Shown: positions 36,801 to 44,006 of the stretch, piece after piece | Layout: the number at the start of each line of letters is the position of its first letter | How positions within the stretch are numbered: the stretch's first letter is position 1 | Origin: Streptomyces seoulensis | GTDB taxonomy: Bacteria; Actinomycetota; Actinomycetes; Streptomycetales; Streptomycetaceae | Reading direction: 5' to 3' | Length of the DNA stretch: 64,000 nucleotides | Assembly: GCA_013364255.1 (NCBI GenBank) | Contig: CP054936.1 | Span: forward strand, 6,652,353 to 6,716,352 | Notes under the pieces: generated by a model | Told to the model about the DNA's origin: nothing | Databases searched by the model: none | The model's input: the letters and a program-made list of their open reading frames with translations, nothing else | Translations under genes and position numbers: made by a program

Positions 36801-37657
36801 GGCGCGGACGCGGGCGCGGAGACCGGCCCGCCACCGGAACGAGCCGACCCGCCTGCGGCGCCCTGCGCACCGGCCCCGGCGGCAGCGCCGGCCGAGGACC
36901 GGGCGGCGGCCCGGAGAACAGGCGTGCCCGCGACACCGGCCGTACCACCGGCCGCCGCGGCGGCCGTACCGGGAGATCCGGCCCCGGACGCGGCGGCCGG
37001 GCGGACGGTCCCAGGGGTCGCCGTGGGACGGACGGCCCCACCGGCCGCCCCGGGAGCGGAGCCTGGCGCACCGCCACCGGGCCGTACGGCAGCGCCACCG
37101 CCCGCGGGCGACGGCGCACCCGGCGCCGACGGCGCAGACGTCCCCGCCGACACCCCACGCGGCGCAAGCCACCGCAGCGGCACCGCCGGCGCGCGTTGCA
37201 CCAACGGCCCCTGGGCGGCGCCCGGGGGCGTCGCCGAAGGCAGCGACGTCGCCGGTCGCTCAAGGCCCGTCACCGGGCGGCCCGGCAGCGGGTGCGCCGA
37301 TCCGCCGCCGAGCAGCGCGCTGGAGCGGCCGTCCAGGACGGAGTGGGAGGCCGTGCCCATGAAGGTCGGGTTCTGCCAGGTGGGCAGCCGCCCGCCGAAG
37401 CCGCGGTCGGCGACACCGGCCGGGTTCGGGGCCAGCGCACGCTGGATCGGGGGCAGCGCGGGCCAGGACGCGGGCGCGACCGCACGGCCGCCGCCCGCCG
37501 GCCCCTCGTCACCGCCGGAGGCCACCGCCACCGCCGCCACCGTCCCCGACGGCGCCGGAGGCACCGAGGGGGCGGCCACCTCGCCGCCGGAGCCGACCGC
37601 GTTCCCGTCGGCACGTCCGTCGTCCGCCCGTCCGCGGAACCGGTCCAGGAGACCCAT
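33860..37657 (-). CDS. Giant Pro/Ala/Ser-rich protein with repeated VQR motifs in the eCIS operon
   Basis: A 1265-residue protein. The first 30 residues (MGLLDRFRGRADD) and the last 60 (DPRELTDFQLDELVHRIIGR, then a helical LIRTELRLDRERIGKLRDP) look structured; the rest is low complexity. About a dozen (V/I)QR(A/S/T) motifs recur through it (for example PLVQRAPAV, PVVQRSADR, LPVQRATPA). Similar VQR-rich disordered segments occur in proteins with the eCIS-core (DUF4157) domain, though that domain is not seen here. By gene order it lies where a tape-measure or tube-chaperone gene would be. The function is unknown. Extreme GC and long antisense frames reflect composition only. Confidence 0.7.
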   Translation of the reverse strand: MGLLDRFRGRADDGRADGNAVGSGGEVAAPSVPPAPSGTVAAVAVASGGDEGPAGGGRAVAPASWPALPPIQRALAPNPAGVADRGFGGRLPTWQNPTFMGTASHSVLDGRSSALLGGGSAHPLPGRPVTGLERPATSLPSATPPGAAQGPLVQRAPAVPLRWLAPRGVSAGTSAPSAPGAPSPAGGGAAVRPGGGAPGSAPGAAGGAVRPTATPGTVRPAAASGAGSPGTAAAAAGGTAGVAGTPVLRAAARSSAGAAAGAGAQGAAGGSARSGGGPVSAPASAPGGVGRSGASGSAALDSSPAASGTPAAAGAAASVAGAPAVAPAPVPPVVSPRAPLTPSAPPAPAASGLRVSPVRTGPAAATPAASLTRTHSRVLPVSRRMAASPAAAPASAAGKAADSLGTASGSPTPTAEGDSGPAPAALRAERSSEGPDAPSASAAGSGSASGGHAGSGNAGAVPPVQRVVSPAGVPSSTDAVTSASATTAAAASAGLPPLPPVAAPASGPVTGEGAGGAVRPSGAGPVPGTSERRSAGAPDGSAGSTPRPSAATGAGSSASAAGSGAGSSASAAGSGAGGSRPVVQRRTADGGGRTPRSGATPSTGAPVRPTAASSSTTPSAPAPGTPVRGEAASGGSARGAQPPAADGPVQRAQSGTAPTPAAPAAAPASAPGSAPVSGAEPAASPQTARPPAADLPVQRAQAAPSASAAQSPATAPTTAAGPATRPAAPAAAEPSRPATGTSSPAAETSRAVTETARPTPQTSRSASDVSRSAGHSAAESSPSSAPAAAAPRSAATPPAAEPSSAPAPVVQRSADRRAPRLGLGAPVSARPSAAATPDPSRPTTPTAPTTGSDTAARSDLPVQRATPADRTPAQRPALQPQPQPQPQPGESHRPAAQPGATTHPGPAAAPTPAPQSAHTAPHTTPHTQPTSQPSTGTGTHPNPSTPAAAPGTPPARTTTPGQPGPAVKAAPTAAQRPAVQRSTPPTATAQPAPRHTAPTDPSSPVTPAPTPPVAVQRTSASAVTAPAPARRRSPVGAPLPTVPADGAPLATPAAPALPTVSVPVAVQRAAATALPATPPGGDTPGPAAAPATPPPASAAFPATAHPAAAHPTPAFPAAAHPAAALPVARLTPPTPPPLPVVQRAPQLHKPAPPATHTTHAAAVPHPHTTATAASHTPTPAPTHRTPVPPPPPPTHTSRAAAPPPADATAPPEYTAIPPGGFDPRELTDFQLDELVHRIIGRVTRLIRTELRLDRERIGKLRDPRR

Positions 37658-37660
37658 CGA

Positions 37661-37819
37661 TCAGCCCTCCGCTCCGGCGCGTGTCACCAGGGACGCGATC
37701 TCGCCGGTGTAGCGGCGGCGGTCGTGGTGTTCGAGGTCCAGGATCTCGTCCATGCTCCAGTGGAAGTGGTAGGCCACGTACGCGATCTCCTCGTGCAGCC
37801 GGTCGGTCGCGTACGTCAC
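37661..37819 (-). CDS. Small conserved eCIS protein (DUF6760-like)
   Basis: A 52-residue protein starting at the GTG at 37819, which overlaps the stop of the preceding gene (GTGA). It is helical, with aromatic and His-rich positions (EEIAYVAYHFHWSMDEILDL, EHHDRRRYTGEI). It lies directly after the 166-residue gene and before the giant protein. The small tail-assembly-chaperone pairs of phages (gpG/gpGT-like) have this size and position, so a chaperone role is a reasonable guess. Confidence 0.75.
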   Translation of the reverse strand: MTYATDRLHEEIAYVAYHFHWSMDEILDLEHHDRRRYTGEIASLVTRAGAEG

Positions 37820-38316
37820 GATTCCCCCAGGCGGCTCCCGCCGAGTTCCACCTCGAAGGGTTCCGCGCAGTGCGGGCACCGCACGGCCGCGCGGGTGTGT
37901 CCCTCCGCGTTGATCTGGCGGTAGAAGTCCTGAAGGAACGCCAGGTCGGAGGCGAACATGTTCTCCACGATCCCGTCGTGGACCATGGGCAGCGTGCCCA
38001 GCCGGGTGATGACCCGGCCGAGCAGCACGACCGACAGGTACGCCGGGTTCTCCTGCACCCGTACGTCCCGCAGCGGCACGAGTTCGTCCCGCGCGGTCGA
38101 CAGGCGCATCGTCCCGTCCCGGTGCACGGCGCCCGACTCGTCGACGTACCCGCGGGGCAGCTGGAAGGGGAACTCGGTGCGCAGCGCCTCCTGTTGGAGC
38201 GGGAGCTGCTGCTGCGGCGGCGGGGCCGCCGCCACCGCCGGCTCCGGCGCGGACTCCGCCGCGTCCGGGCCGGCGTGCGCGACGGTGCCGCCGGGCCTGG
38301 CAGCCGATCGCCGCAT
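37816..38316 (-). CDS. eCIS tail-assembly protein with CPHC metal-binding motif
   Basis: A 166-residue protein. A disordered Pro/Gln-rich start leads into a conserved part: FPFQLPRGYVDESG, TARDELVPLRDVRVQENPAY, LLGRVITRLG. It ends in a short helix and a single CPHC pair (RCPHCAEPFEVEL). Proteins of this kind occur in eCIS and T4-like phages after the tube gene and are thought to be tube chaperones. The ATG at 38316 shares one base with the tube gene stop (TAATG). Confidence 0.75.
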   Translation of the reverse strand: MRRSAARPGGTVAHAGPDAAESAPEPAVAAAPPPQQQLPLQQEALRTEFPFQLPRGYVDESGAVHRDGTMRLSTARDELVPLRDVRVQENPAYLSVVLLGRVITRLGTLPMVHDGIVENMFASDLAFLQDFYRQINAEGHTRAAVRCPHCAEPFEVELGGSRLGES

Positions 38317-38759
38317 TACTCGATGACCAGTTCTTCGAACGTGATCGTCACGGTCTCGGTGAGGGCGGCGGCCTCGCCCGCCTTGACCGTGCTCGCGTCG
38401 ATCTTGCTGCACCAGGCGTTGCGCAGGTGGTAGCGCTTCACCGGGTTGTTCTGGAAGTCCATCATGATGATGGAGGCGTTCTTGCGGGCGGTGGTCATCT
38501 GCCCGGTGATCGACTGGTTGATCCACTGGGTGAACGACGCCGACTGGGTCATGCCGCGCACCACCGTGCAGGTGCCGTTCTTCTTCACACCCGGCAGGTT
38601 CTTGACCACGTTCTGGCCGCCCGGGGTGTTCTGCTGGTAGGTGATGACGTCCTGCTCGATGCTGAGGCCGCTGACCTCGGCCAGGTACTCGACCATCACA
38701 CCGTCGATCTGGAGGCCGAAATTGTGCGAGGTGAGGGCGTCACCCGGCTGGAGACTCAT
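38316..38759 (-). CDS. eCIS inner tube protein 1 (gp19-like)
   Basis: A 147-residue tail tube protein (HNFGLQIDGVMVEYLAEVSGL, VVRGMTQSASFTQWINQS, TVTITFEELVIE). Stacked hexamers of this family form the inner tube propelled on sheath contraction. It follows the sheath gene with a 55-base gap and precedes the chaperone-like genes. Confidence 0.92.
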   Translation of the reverse strand: MSLQPGDALTSHNFGLQIDGVMVEYLAEVSGLSIEQDVITYQQNTPGGQNVVKNLPGVKKNGTCTVVRGMTQSASFTQWINQSITGQMTTARKNASIIMMDFQNNPVKRYHLRNAWCSKIDASTVKAGEAAALTETVTITFEELVIE

Positions 38760-38814
38760 GAGTTCGCTGTCCTTCTAGGGGTGTTGAGGGCGACGGGGGG
38801 AGCGGCGCTCGCGC

Positions 38815-40443
38815 CTACTCCTCCAACTCGCCGTTGCCGCTGGAGAACTGGGCCAGCCGGAAGATCACGAACTCGGCCGGCTTGACCGGCGCGATGCCGA
38901 TCTCGCAGACGACCCGGCCGACGTCCACCGACTCCGGCGGGTTGGTCTCCTCGTCGCACTTGACGTAGTACGCCTCTTCGGGGCGCTGCCCGAACAGAGC
39001 GCCGCTGCGCCACTCGTTGACCAGGAACGCCGAGATGTTGCGCCGGATGCGCGCCCACAGCGCGTGGTCGTTCGGCTCGAACACCACCCACTGGGTGCCG
39101 ATCAGGATCGACTCCTCCAGGTAGTTGAAGTACCGGCGGATGTTCAGGTAGCGCCAGGCCGGGTCGGAGGAGAGGGTGCGGGCGCCCCAGACGCGGATGC
39201 CGCGGCCGGGGAAGGCGCGGATGCAGTTGACGCCGATCGGGTTGAGCAGGTCCTGCTCGCCGCGGGTGATCTGGGTCTCCAGATCGACCGCGCCGCGCAC
39301 GACCTCGTTGGCGGGCGCCTTGTGCACACCGCGCTCGGCGTCGTTGCGGGCCCAGATGCCGGCGATGTGGCCGCTCGGCGGGATCATCCGGGTCTGACCG
39401 CTGCTCGGGTCGAAGGACTTGATCCACGGGTAGTACAGGGCCGCGTACTTGGAGTCGTAGCCGGCGGTCTCCTGCCGCCAGACGCGGATCTGGCGGGCGT
39501 TGAGCCCCGGCGGCGGGTCGATGACCGCGACCCGGTCGCCCATCAGCTCGCAGTGCGCGATCAGACCGAGCTGGACCGCCTTGACGGCCTCCAGGTCGAT
39601 CGCGCCGCGCTGGTAGGCGGCCATCAGGTCGGGCACCGCGACCATGGACACCTCGTCGATGGCCTCCAGGCCGCCGAACCCGGTGCGGTCCGCGCTGTCG
39701 CCCAGGTACGAGGCCGGGCCCGGGTGCGAGTCGCGCACCGGGTCGGAGGCCGCCGGCACGGCGGGGGCCGGAGCCGGCGCCGGGGCGGCCACGGCCACCG
39801 TCTGGTTGTCGGGACGGGCCAGCTGCGCGGCCGGCGCCGTCTCGGTCACCGTGATGAGCTTGGAGCGCTCCTTGACCTGCGTGACGACGTAGTTGCGGCC
39901 GCCCTTCTTCGCCGTGACGTCGAAGGTCTCGACCGCCTTGTCGCCGTCCTTGACGATCAGCCGGAACCGCTCGGCCGGGCCCTCGCCCTCCGGGTCGGCG
40001 ACCTCCACGCTCAGCGAGCCGCCGCCGGGCGCGGAGGCGATGGCGGTCACCGCGAACGTGCCGATCTGCGTCGGCTCGGCGGCGGGCAGCGCGGCCGGGG
40101 CGGCGGAAGCGCCCACCGCGGCCGGGGACTTGCCGTTGCGGCCGGCCGCGGCGTCCGCGTCGAGGGCGGCGCCCTCGCTGGAGCCGCCGACCCGCACGAC
40201 GTAGGCGGCGGTGCCGCCGTTCTGGAAGAAGCCGTAGACCGAGTGGGCCAGGTAGTACCCGTCGGTGAACTCACCGAAGGACGCGACGTACTGGCTCCAG
40301 TTGGTCACCAGCGTCGGCTCGTTGAGCGGTCCGGCCGGGGCGAGCCCCACGAAGGCCGCCACCGAGGTGCCCACTCCCTCGATCGGGCGCGAACCGCTGG
40401 CCACCTCCTCGACGTAGACGCCGGGCGACAGGTAGGAAGGCAT
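38815..40443 (-). CDS. eCIS contractile sheath protein
   Basis: A 542-residue sheath protein and first gene of the leftward operon. The N-terminus (SPGVYVEEVASGSRPIEGVGTSVAAFVG) and the C-terminal part (SDPAWRYLNIRRYFNYLEESI, WVVFEPNDHALW, IGIAPVKPAEFVIFRLAQF) are hallmarks of the gp18 family. The C-terminal domain carries the handshake strands. A Pro/Ala-rich insertion of about 25 residues interrupts the surface domain near residue 230. Only one sheath gene is present, unlike PVC. GAGGAGC before the ATG serves as ribosome binding site. Confidence 0.95.
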   Translation of the reverse strand: MPSYLSPGVYVEEVASGSRPIEGVGTSVAAFVGLAPAGPLNEPTLVTNWSQYVASFGEFTDGYYLAHSVYGFFQNGGTAAYVVRVGGSSEGAALDADAAAGRNGKSPAAVGASAAPAALPAAEPTQIGTFAVTAIASAPGGGSLSVEVADPEGEGPAERFRLIVKDGDKAVETFDVTAKKGGRNYVVTQVKERSKLITVTETAPAAQLARPDNQTVAVAAPAPAPAPAVPAASDPVRDSHPGPASYLGDSADRTGFGGLEAIDEVSMVAVPDLMAAYQRGAIDLEAVKAVQLGLIAHCELMGDRVAVIDPPPGLNARQIRVWRQETAGYDSKYAALYYPWIKSFDPSSGQTRMIPPSGHIAGIWARNDAERGVHKAPANEVVRGAVDLETQITRGEQDLLNPIGVNCIRAFPGRGIRVWGARTLSSDPAWRYLNIRRYFNYLEESILIGTQWVVFEPNDHALWARIRRNISAFLVNEWRSGALFGQRPEEAYYVKCDEETNPPESVDVGRVVCEIGIAPVKPAEFVIFRLAQFSSGNGELEE

Positions 40444-40753
40444 GCTCCGCGCTCCTCGGGGTACGAGTAAGGATCTCGTCCAGCCTCACGCGCGAGGCGC
40501 GTCGGCCGAAACGTCTTGCGGTGCCGGGTCGGGGGCATTCCCGTTGCCCACAAGGGCAGTCCGGCGCACGGCGGCCGGGGGTGGCGGCGCGCGCCGTCGC
40601 CGCCGCGGCCGAGGGCCGCCGTGCGCGCCGTCCGTGGCCCGGCCCGGGTGCCCCGGCGGGTCGCCGGACCGGTCCGGGCGGGGTGGCCGATCGGGCACCG
40701 GCTGTGCGCGGAAGACTCCTGACCAGGTGGTGGCGCGTTCGTAGCGTCTTCAG
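40444..40753. promoter_or_regulatory. Divergent promoter region between sheath operon and anchor paralogues
   Basis: This 310-base gap carries the start points of the leftward structural operon and the rightward anchor genes. A promoter for the rightward gene is visible at 40719-40747. No clear -10/-35 pair could be placed for the sheath operon. I see no RNA gene. Confidence 0.6.
40719..40747 (+). promoter_or_regulatory. Leaderless-type promoter for anchor paralogue 1
   Basis: CTGACC (40719-40724) and TAGCGT (40742-40747) are 17 bases apart. The GTG start lies 6 bases after the -10, so the transcript would begin at the start codon. No ribosome binding site is present. The same arrangement precedes paralogue 2. 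Confidence 0.55.
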
Positions 40754-42367
40754 GTGAGCCTTTGGACTTCCCTCGAACCGGCGTCCGCGACGGTGGACCC
40801 CGGCAGCAGTACGCGTGTGCGGCTGCGGTTGCGCAATACCGGTGACGTCGTGGACGAGTACCGTTTCGAGCCGGTCGGCGAGATCGCGCCGTGGACGACG
40901 GTGGAGCCGCAGACGCTGCGGCTGTATCCGGGTACGACGGGGACGGTGGAGCTGACCTTCAGCCCGCCCCGTACTCCGGACGCGACCGCCGGTCCGAATC
41001 CGTACGCGGTGCGGATCACGCCGACGGAGCATCCGGAGGCGGTGACGGTCCCGGAGGGCAACCTCACGATCACGCCGTTCACGGAGGTGCGGGCGGAGCT
41101 GGTGCCGCCGACGGTGAAGGGGCGGTTCCGGGGGCGTCCGCGGCTGGCGGTGGACAACCTGGGCAATACGAAGGTCACGGCGTCGGTGAGCGGCAGCGAC
41201 AACGGTGATCAGTTGTCGTACGACCTTCATCCGAGCAATGTGCAGATCGAGCCCGGTCGGGCGGCGTTCGTGAAGGCGACGCTGAGGCCGCGGAAGATCA
41301 TCTGGTTCGGGTCGAAGGAGCAGCGGCCGTACACCCTGGCCGTGCAGCGCTCCGGCGCGAAACCCCTTCCGGTGGAGGGCACTTACCTCCAGGGCGGGTT
41401 CCTGCCGCGCTGGCTCGCCACCCTCCTCGGCATCGCCCTGGCCCTCACCCTCGCCTTCGTCATGTTCTGGATCACCTACCGACCCCAGGTGCGCAGCGTG
41501 GCCACCGAGAAGCTGGCGGAGGCCGCCGCCACCGCGCTGCCGACCGCCATGCCCTCGATCGCCGTGCCGCCCTCCGGCGGGGCGTCCCGGGGCGCCGGCG
41601 GCGACGCGGCGGACGGGGACGACGGCGGGGCGGGGCTCGCCCTCCCGGCGGGCGGTGGCGGCGACGACCGGGCCAAGGGGGACGGCTCCGGCGGGCCGAA
41701 GAGCGGCGGCGGAGTGCCGGCGAAGACGGAGAAGGACGCGCCCCGCGGTCCGCTCCCCTTCCGGCCGGGCGACGGGCCGAACCTGTTCGTGCAGTTCGCC
41801 CAGGTCAGGCTGTCCACGTTCCCGCAGGACTCGCCGTGCCGGCTCACCGAACACCACACCGTGGGCATGATGGACACGGCGACGGTCGAGGCCCTGAAGT
41901 GCTGGCAGCGGCAGGTCGACGGCATCTACGACGGGGTCATGGTCAAGACGGACGGCCTCGGCAACCTGGGCCGCTCCACCATGACGGCCCTGCTGATGGC
42001 CCACCTCGGCAAGAACACGGCAGGCATCCAGCCCGGCGAGGACAACCCCGACGTGGTGTGGTTCAACAGCGTGCTGCTGTGGGCCACCTACGACCGGATC
42101 ACCGACGACGTGGTGACCGTGCAGAGCCTCTTCATCCGGTCGAACACGCAGTACCTGCAAGGCGTCAAGCCCCGCGCGCACGCCCCCTCCAACGACGCCC
42201 TGAAGGACCGGATCGAGCTCTACCAGCGGGCGATGGGCCTTCCGGTCACCGGGACGGCGGACGAGGCCACGTACCGGCAACTGCACGGCGGCAGGGTCGT
42301 CTCCCAGGACCAGCCCGGCGAGGTGACCGCCGACGACTACCCGCCCCTCCCGGCGACGGACCAGTAG
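40754..42367 (+). CDS. eCIS-linked membrane anchor paralogue 1 (peptidoglycan-binding-like C-terminus)
   Basis: A 537-residue protein. Residues 1-215 are two beta-sandwich-like modules (SLEPASATVDPGSSTRVRLR; VRAELVPPTVKGRFRGRP) with no signal peptide. A membrane span is at about 219-241, followed by a Gly-rich linker. The C-terminal 190 residues include segments like PG_binding_1 domains (VGMMDTATVEALKCWQRQVDGI, LYQRAMGLPVTGTADEATYRQL). The N-terminal domain should be cytoplasmic and the C-terminus outside. It shares its N-terminal half with the next two genes, nearly identical in DNA to the third. It probably links cytoplasmic particles to the envelope, which is an inference. Confidence 0.7.
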   Translation: MSLWTSLEPASATVDPGSSTRVRLRLRNTGDVVDEYRFEPVGEIAPWTTVEPQTLRLYPGTTGTVELTFSPPRTPDATAGPNPYAVRITPTEHPEAVTVPEGNLTITPFTEVRAELVPPTVKGRFRGRPRLAVDNLGNTKVTASVSGSDNGDQLSYDLHPSNVQIEPGRAAFVKATLRPRKIIWFGSKEQRPYTLAVQRSGAKPLPVEGTYLQGGFLPRWLATLLGIALALTLAFVMFWITYRPQVRSVATEKLAEAAATALPTAMPSIAVPPSGGASRGAGGDAADGDDGGAGLALPAGGGGDDRAKGDGSGGPKSGGGVPAKTEKDAPRGPLPFRPGDGPNLFVQFAQVRLSTFPQDSPCRLTEHHTVGMMDTATVEALKCWQRQVDGIYDGVMVKTDGLGNLGRSTMTALLMAHLGKNTAGIQPGEDNPDVVWFNSVLLWATYDRITDDVVTVQSLFIRSNTQYLQGVKPRAHAPSNDALKDRIELYQRAMGLPVTGTADEATYRQLHGGRVVSQDQPGEVTADDYPPLPATDQ

Positions 42368-42511
42368 CCCCCCGACGCACCCGCACGGCCCGCCGAGCCC
42401 CTGTGTTTCGGCCGCGGCCCGCGCTTTCCGGCCGGAGCCCACGGGTTCCGGCCGGGCCCGGGAGGGTTGCCGTTCCCACCCCTTCGGGCAGCGATCGTGC
42501 CCCGGCGACTC

Positions 42512-42541
42512 CTGACGCGCGAAGGGGGCCCACCATAGCGT
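42512..42541 (+). promoter_or_regulatory. Leaderless-type promoter for anchor paralogue 2
   Basis: CTGACG (42512-42517) and TAGCGT (42536-42541) are 18 bases apart, again exactly 6 bases before a GTG start and with no ribosome binding site. The match to the element before paralogue 1 suggests the duplication carried its promoter. Confidence 0.55.
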
Positions 42542-42547
42542 CGACCG

Positions 42548-44005
42548 GTGAGCCTTTGGACTTCCCTGGAGCCGGCGTCGGCGACCGTGGACCCCGGCGG
42601 CAGTACCCGTGTGCGGCTGCGGTTGCGCAACACCGGTGACGTCGTCGACGAATACCGCTTCGAACCCGTCGGCGACATCGCGCCGTGGACGACGGTGGAG
42701 CCGCAGACGCTGCGGCTGTATCCCGGTACGACGGGGACGGTGGAGCTGACCTTCAGCCCACCACGCACGCCGGACGCGACAGCGGGGCCGAACCCGTTCG
42801 CGGTGCGGATCACGCCGACGGAACATCCGGAGGCGGTCACCGTCCCGGAGGGCAACCTCACCATCACGCCGTTCACGGAGGTGCGGGCGGAGCTGGTCCC
42901 GCCCACCGTGAAGGGACGCTTCCGGGGCCGACCGCGGCTCGCGGTGGACAACCTGGGCAATACGAAGGTCACCGCGTCGGTGAGCGGCAGCGACAACGGT
43001 GACCAGCTGTCGTACGACCTCCATCCGAGCAATGTGCAGATCGAACCGGGCCGGGCGGCGTTCGTGAAGGCGACGCTGAAGCCGCGGAAGATCATCTGGT
43101 TCGGCTCGAAGGAACAGCGGCCGTACACCCTGGCCGTGCAGCGCTCCGGCGCCAATCCGCTGCCGGTGGAGGGCACTTACGTCCAGCGGGGGTTCCTGCC
43201 GCGCTGGCTGGCGACGTTCTTCGGCGTGTTCCTGGCCCTGGGCATCACCTTCACCATGCTGTGGATCGCCTACAAGCCGAAGGTCGCCACCGGCGCCACC
43301 GAGAAGCTCGCCGAGGCGGGCAGCACGCTCGCGCCGTCCCCGTCGGCCTCCCCGGTCCTGCCCGCACCCGAGACGCCCTCCTCCGCACCGCAGCAGCCGA
43401 CCGAGCCGTCGTCCGGCGGCGACGACAAGGGCGACCGCGGCTCGGGCGGCGACGGCGGTTCCGGCGGCGGCAGCGGCGGTGGAGGCGGCGGCGCGCCGGC
43501 CAAGAAGAAGCCCAAGCCGGTGGTGCCCGTCTCCAACGTCGTGCTGCGCAACACCACCACCAAGAAGTGCGCGGACATCCCCGGCTACGACAAGGGCACC
43601 AAGGCCGGGCCCGTGCGCGAGTACACGTGTGACGGAACCTCGCACGACAACCAGCTGTGGGACCTGGACGTGACCCTCCCGAAGGGCGGCCCCGGCGGCA
43701 CCCCCCTCTTCCTGATCCGCAACGTCAAGGACCAGTTCTGCATGGACCTGCGCAACTACGGTGCGGAGCCCATCCGTACGCCCGTCGCCGAGTACACCTG
43801 CGACGGCACCACCAACGACAACCAGCTGTGGTGGGCGCAGAAGCAGGCGAGCGGCGCCTACTGGATCCGCAACTTCGCCAGCGACAACAAGTGCCTGGAC
43901 GTGTCGGGTTACAGCACCGGCGGCGACGACACCCCGCTCACGATCTTCGACTGCTCCAACACCGATGACCAGGAATGGCTGATCATCCCCCAGGCGGGTG
44001 GCTGA
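42548..44005 (+). CDS. eCIS-linked membrane anchor paralogue 2 (ricin-type lectin C-terminus)
   Basis: A 485-residue protein with the same N-terminal 240 residues and membrane span as its neighbours. A Ser/Gly linker follows, then a beta-trefoil ricin-like domain from about residue 330: repeated C...C loops and NQLW motifs (KKCADIPGYDKG, YTCDGTSHDNQLWDL, YTCDGTTNDNQLWW, KCLDVSGYS, DDQEWLI). Such domains bind sugars. The protein sequence of the N-terminal part is almost unchanged from paralogue 1, though the DNA has many silent differences. Confidence 0.75.
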   Translation: MSLWTSLEPASATVDPGGSTRVRLRLRNTGDVVDEYRFEPVGDIAPWTTVEPQTLRLYPGTTGTVELTFSPPRTPDATAGPNPFAVRITPTEHPEAVTVPEGNLTITPFTEVRAELVPPTVKGRFRGRPRLAVDNLGNTKVTASVSGSDNGDQLSYDLHPSNVQIEPGRAAFVKATLKPRKIIWFGSKEQRPYTLAVQRSGANPLPVEGTYVQRGFLPRWLATFFGVFLALGITFTMLWIAYKPKVATGATEKLAEAGSTLAPSPSASPVLPAPETPSSAPQQPTEPSSGGDDKGDRGSGGDGGSGGGSGGGGGGAPAKKKPKPVVPVSNVVLRNTTTKKCADIPGYDKGTKAGPVREYTCDGTSHDNQLWDLDVTLPKGGPGGTPLFLIRNVKDQFCMDLRNYGAEPIRTPVAEYTCDGTTNDNQLWWAQKQASGAYWIRNFASDNKCLDVSGYSTGGDDTPLTIFDCSNTDDQEWLIIPQAGG

Positions 44006-44006
44006 C

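Noticed and set aside
34276..37924. Several long frames opposite the giant Pro/Ala protein
   Set aside because: Low-complexity GC-rich sequence opens all frames. Only the minus-strand frame with structured ends, a position in the operon and normal spacing is credible.
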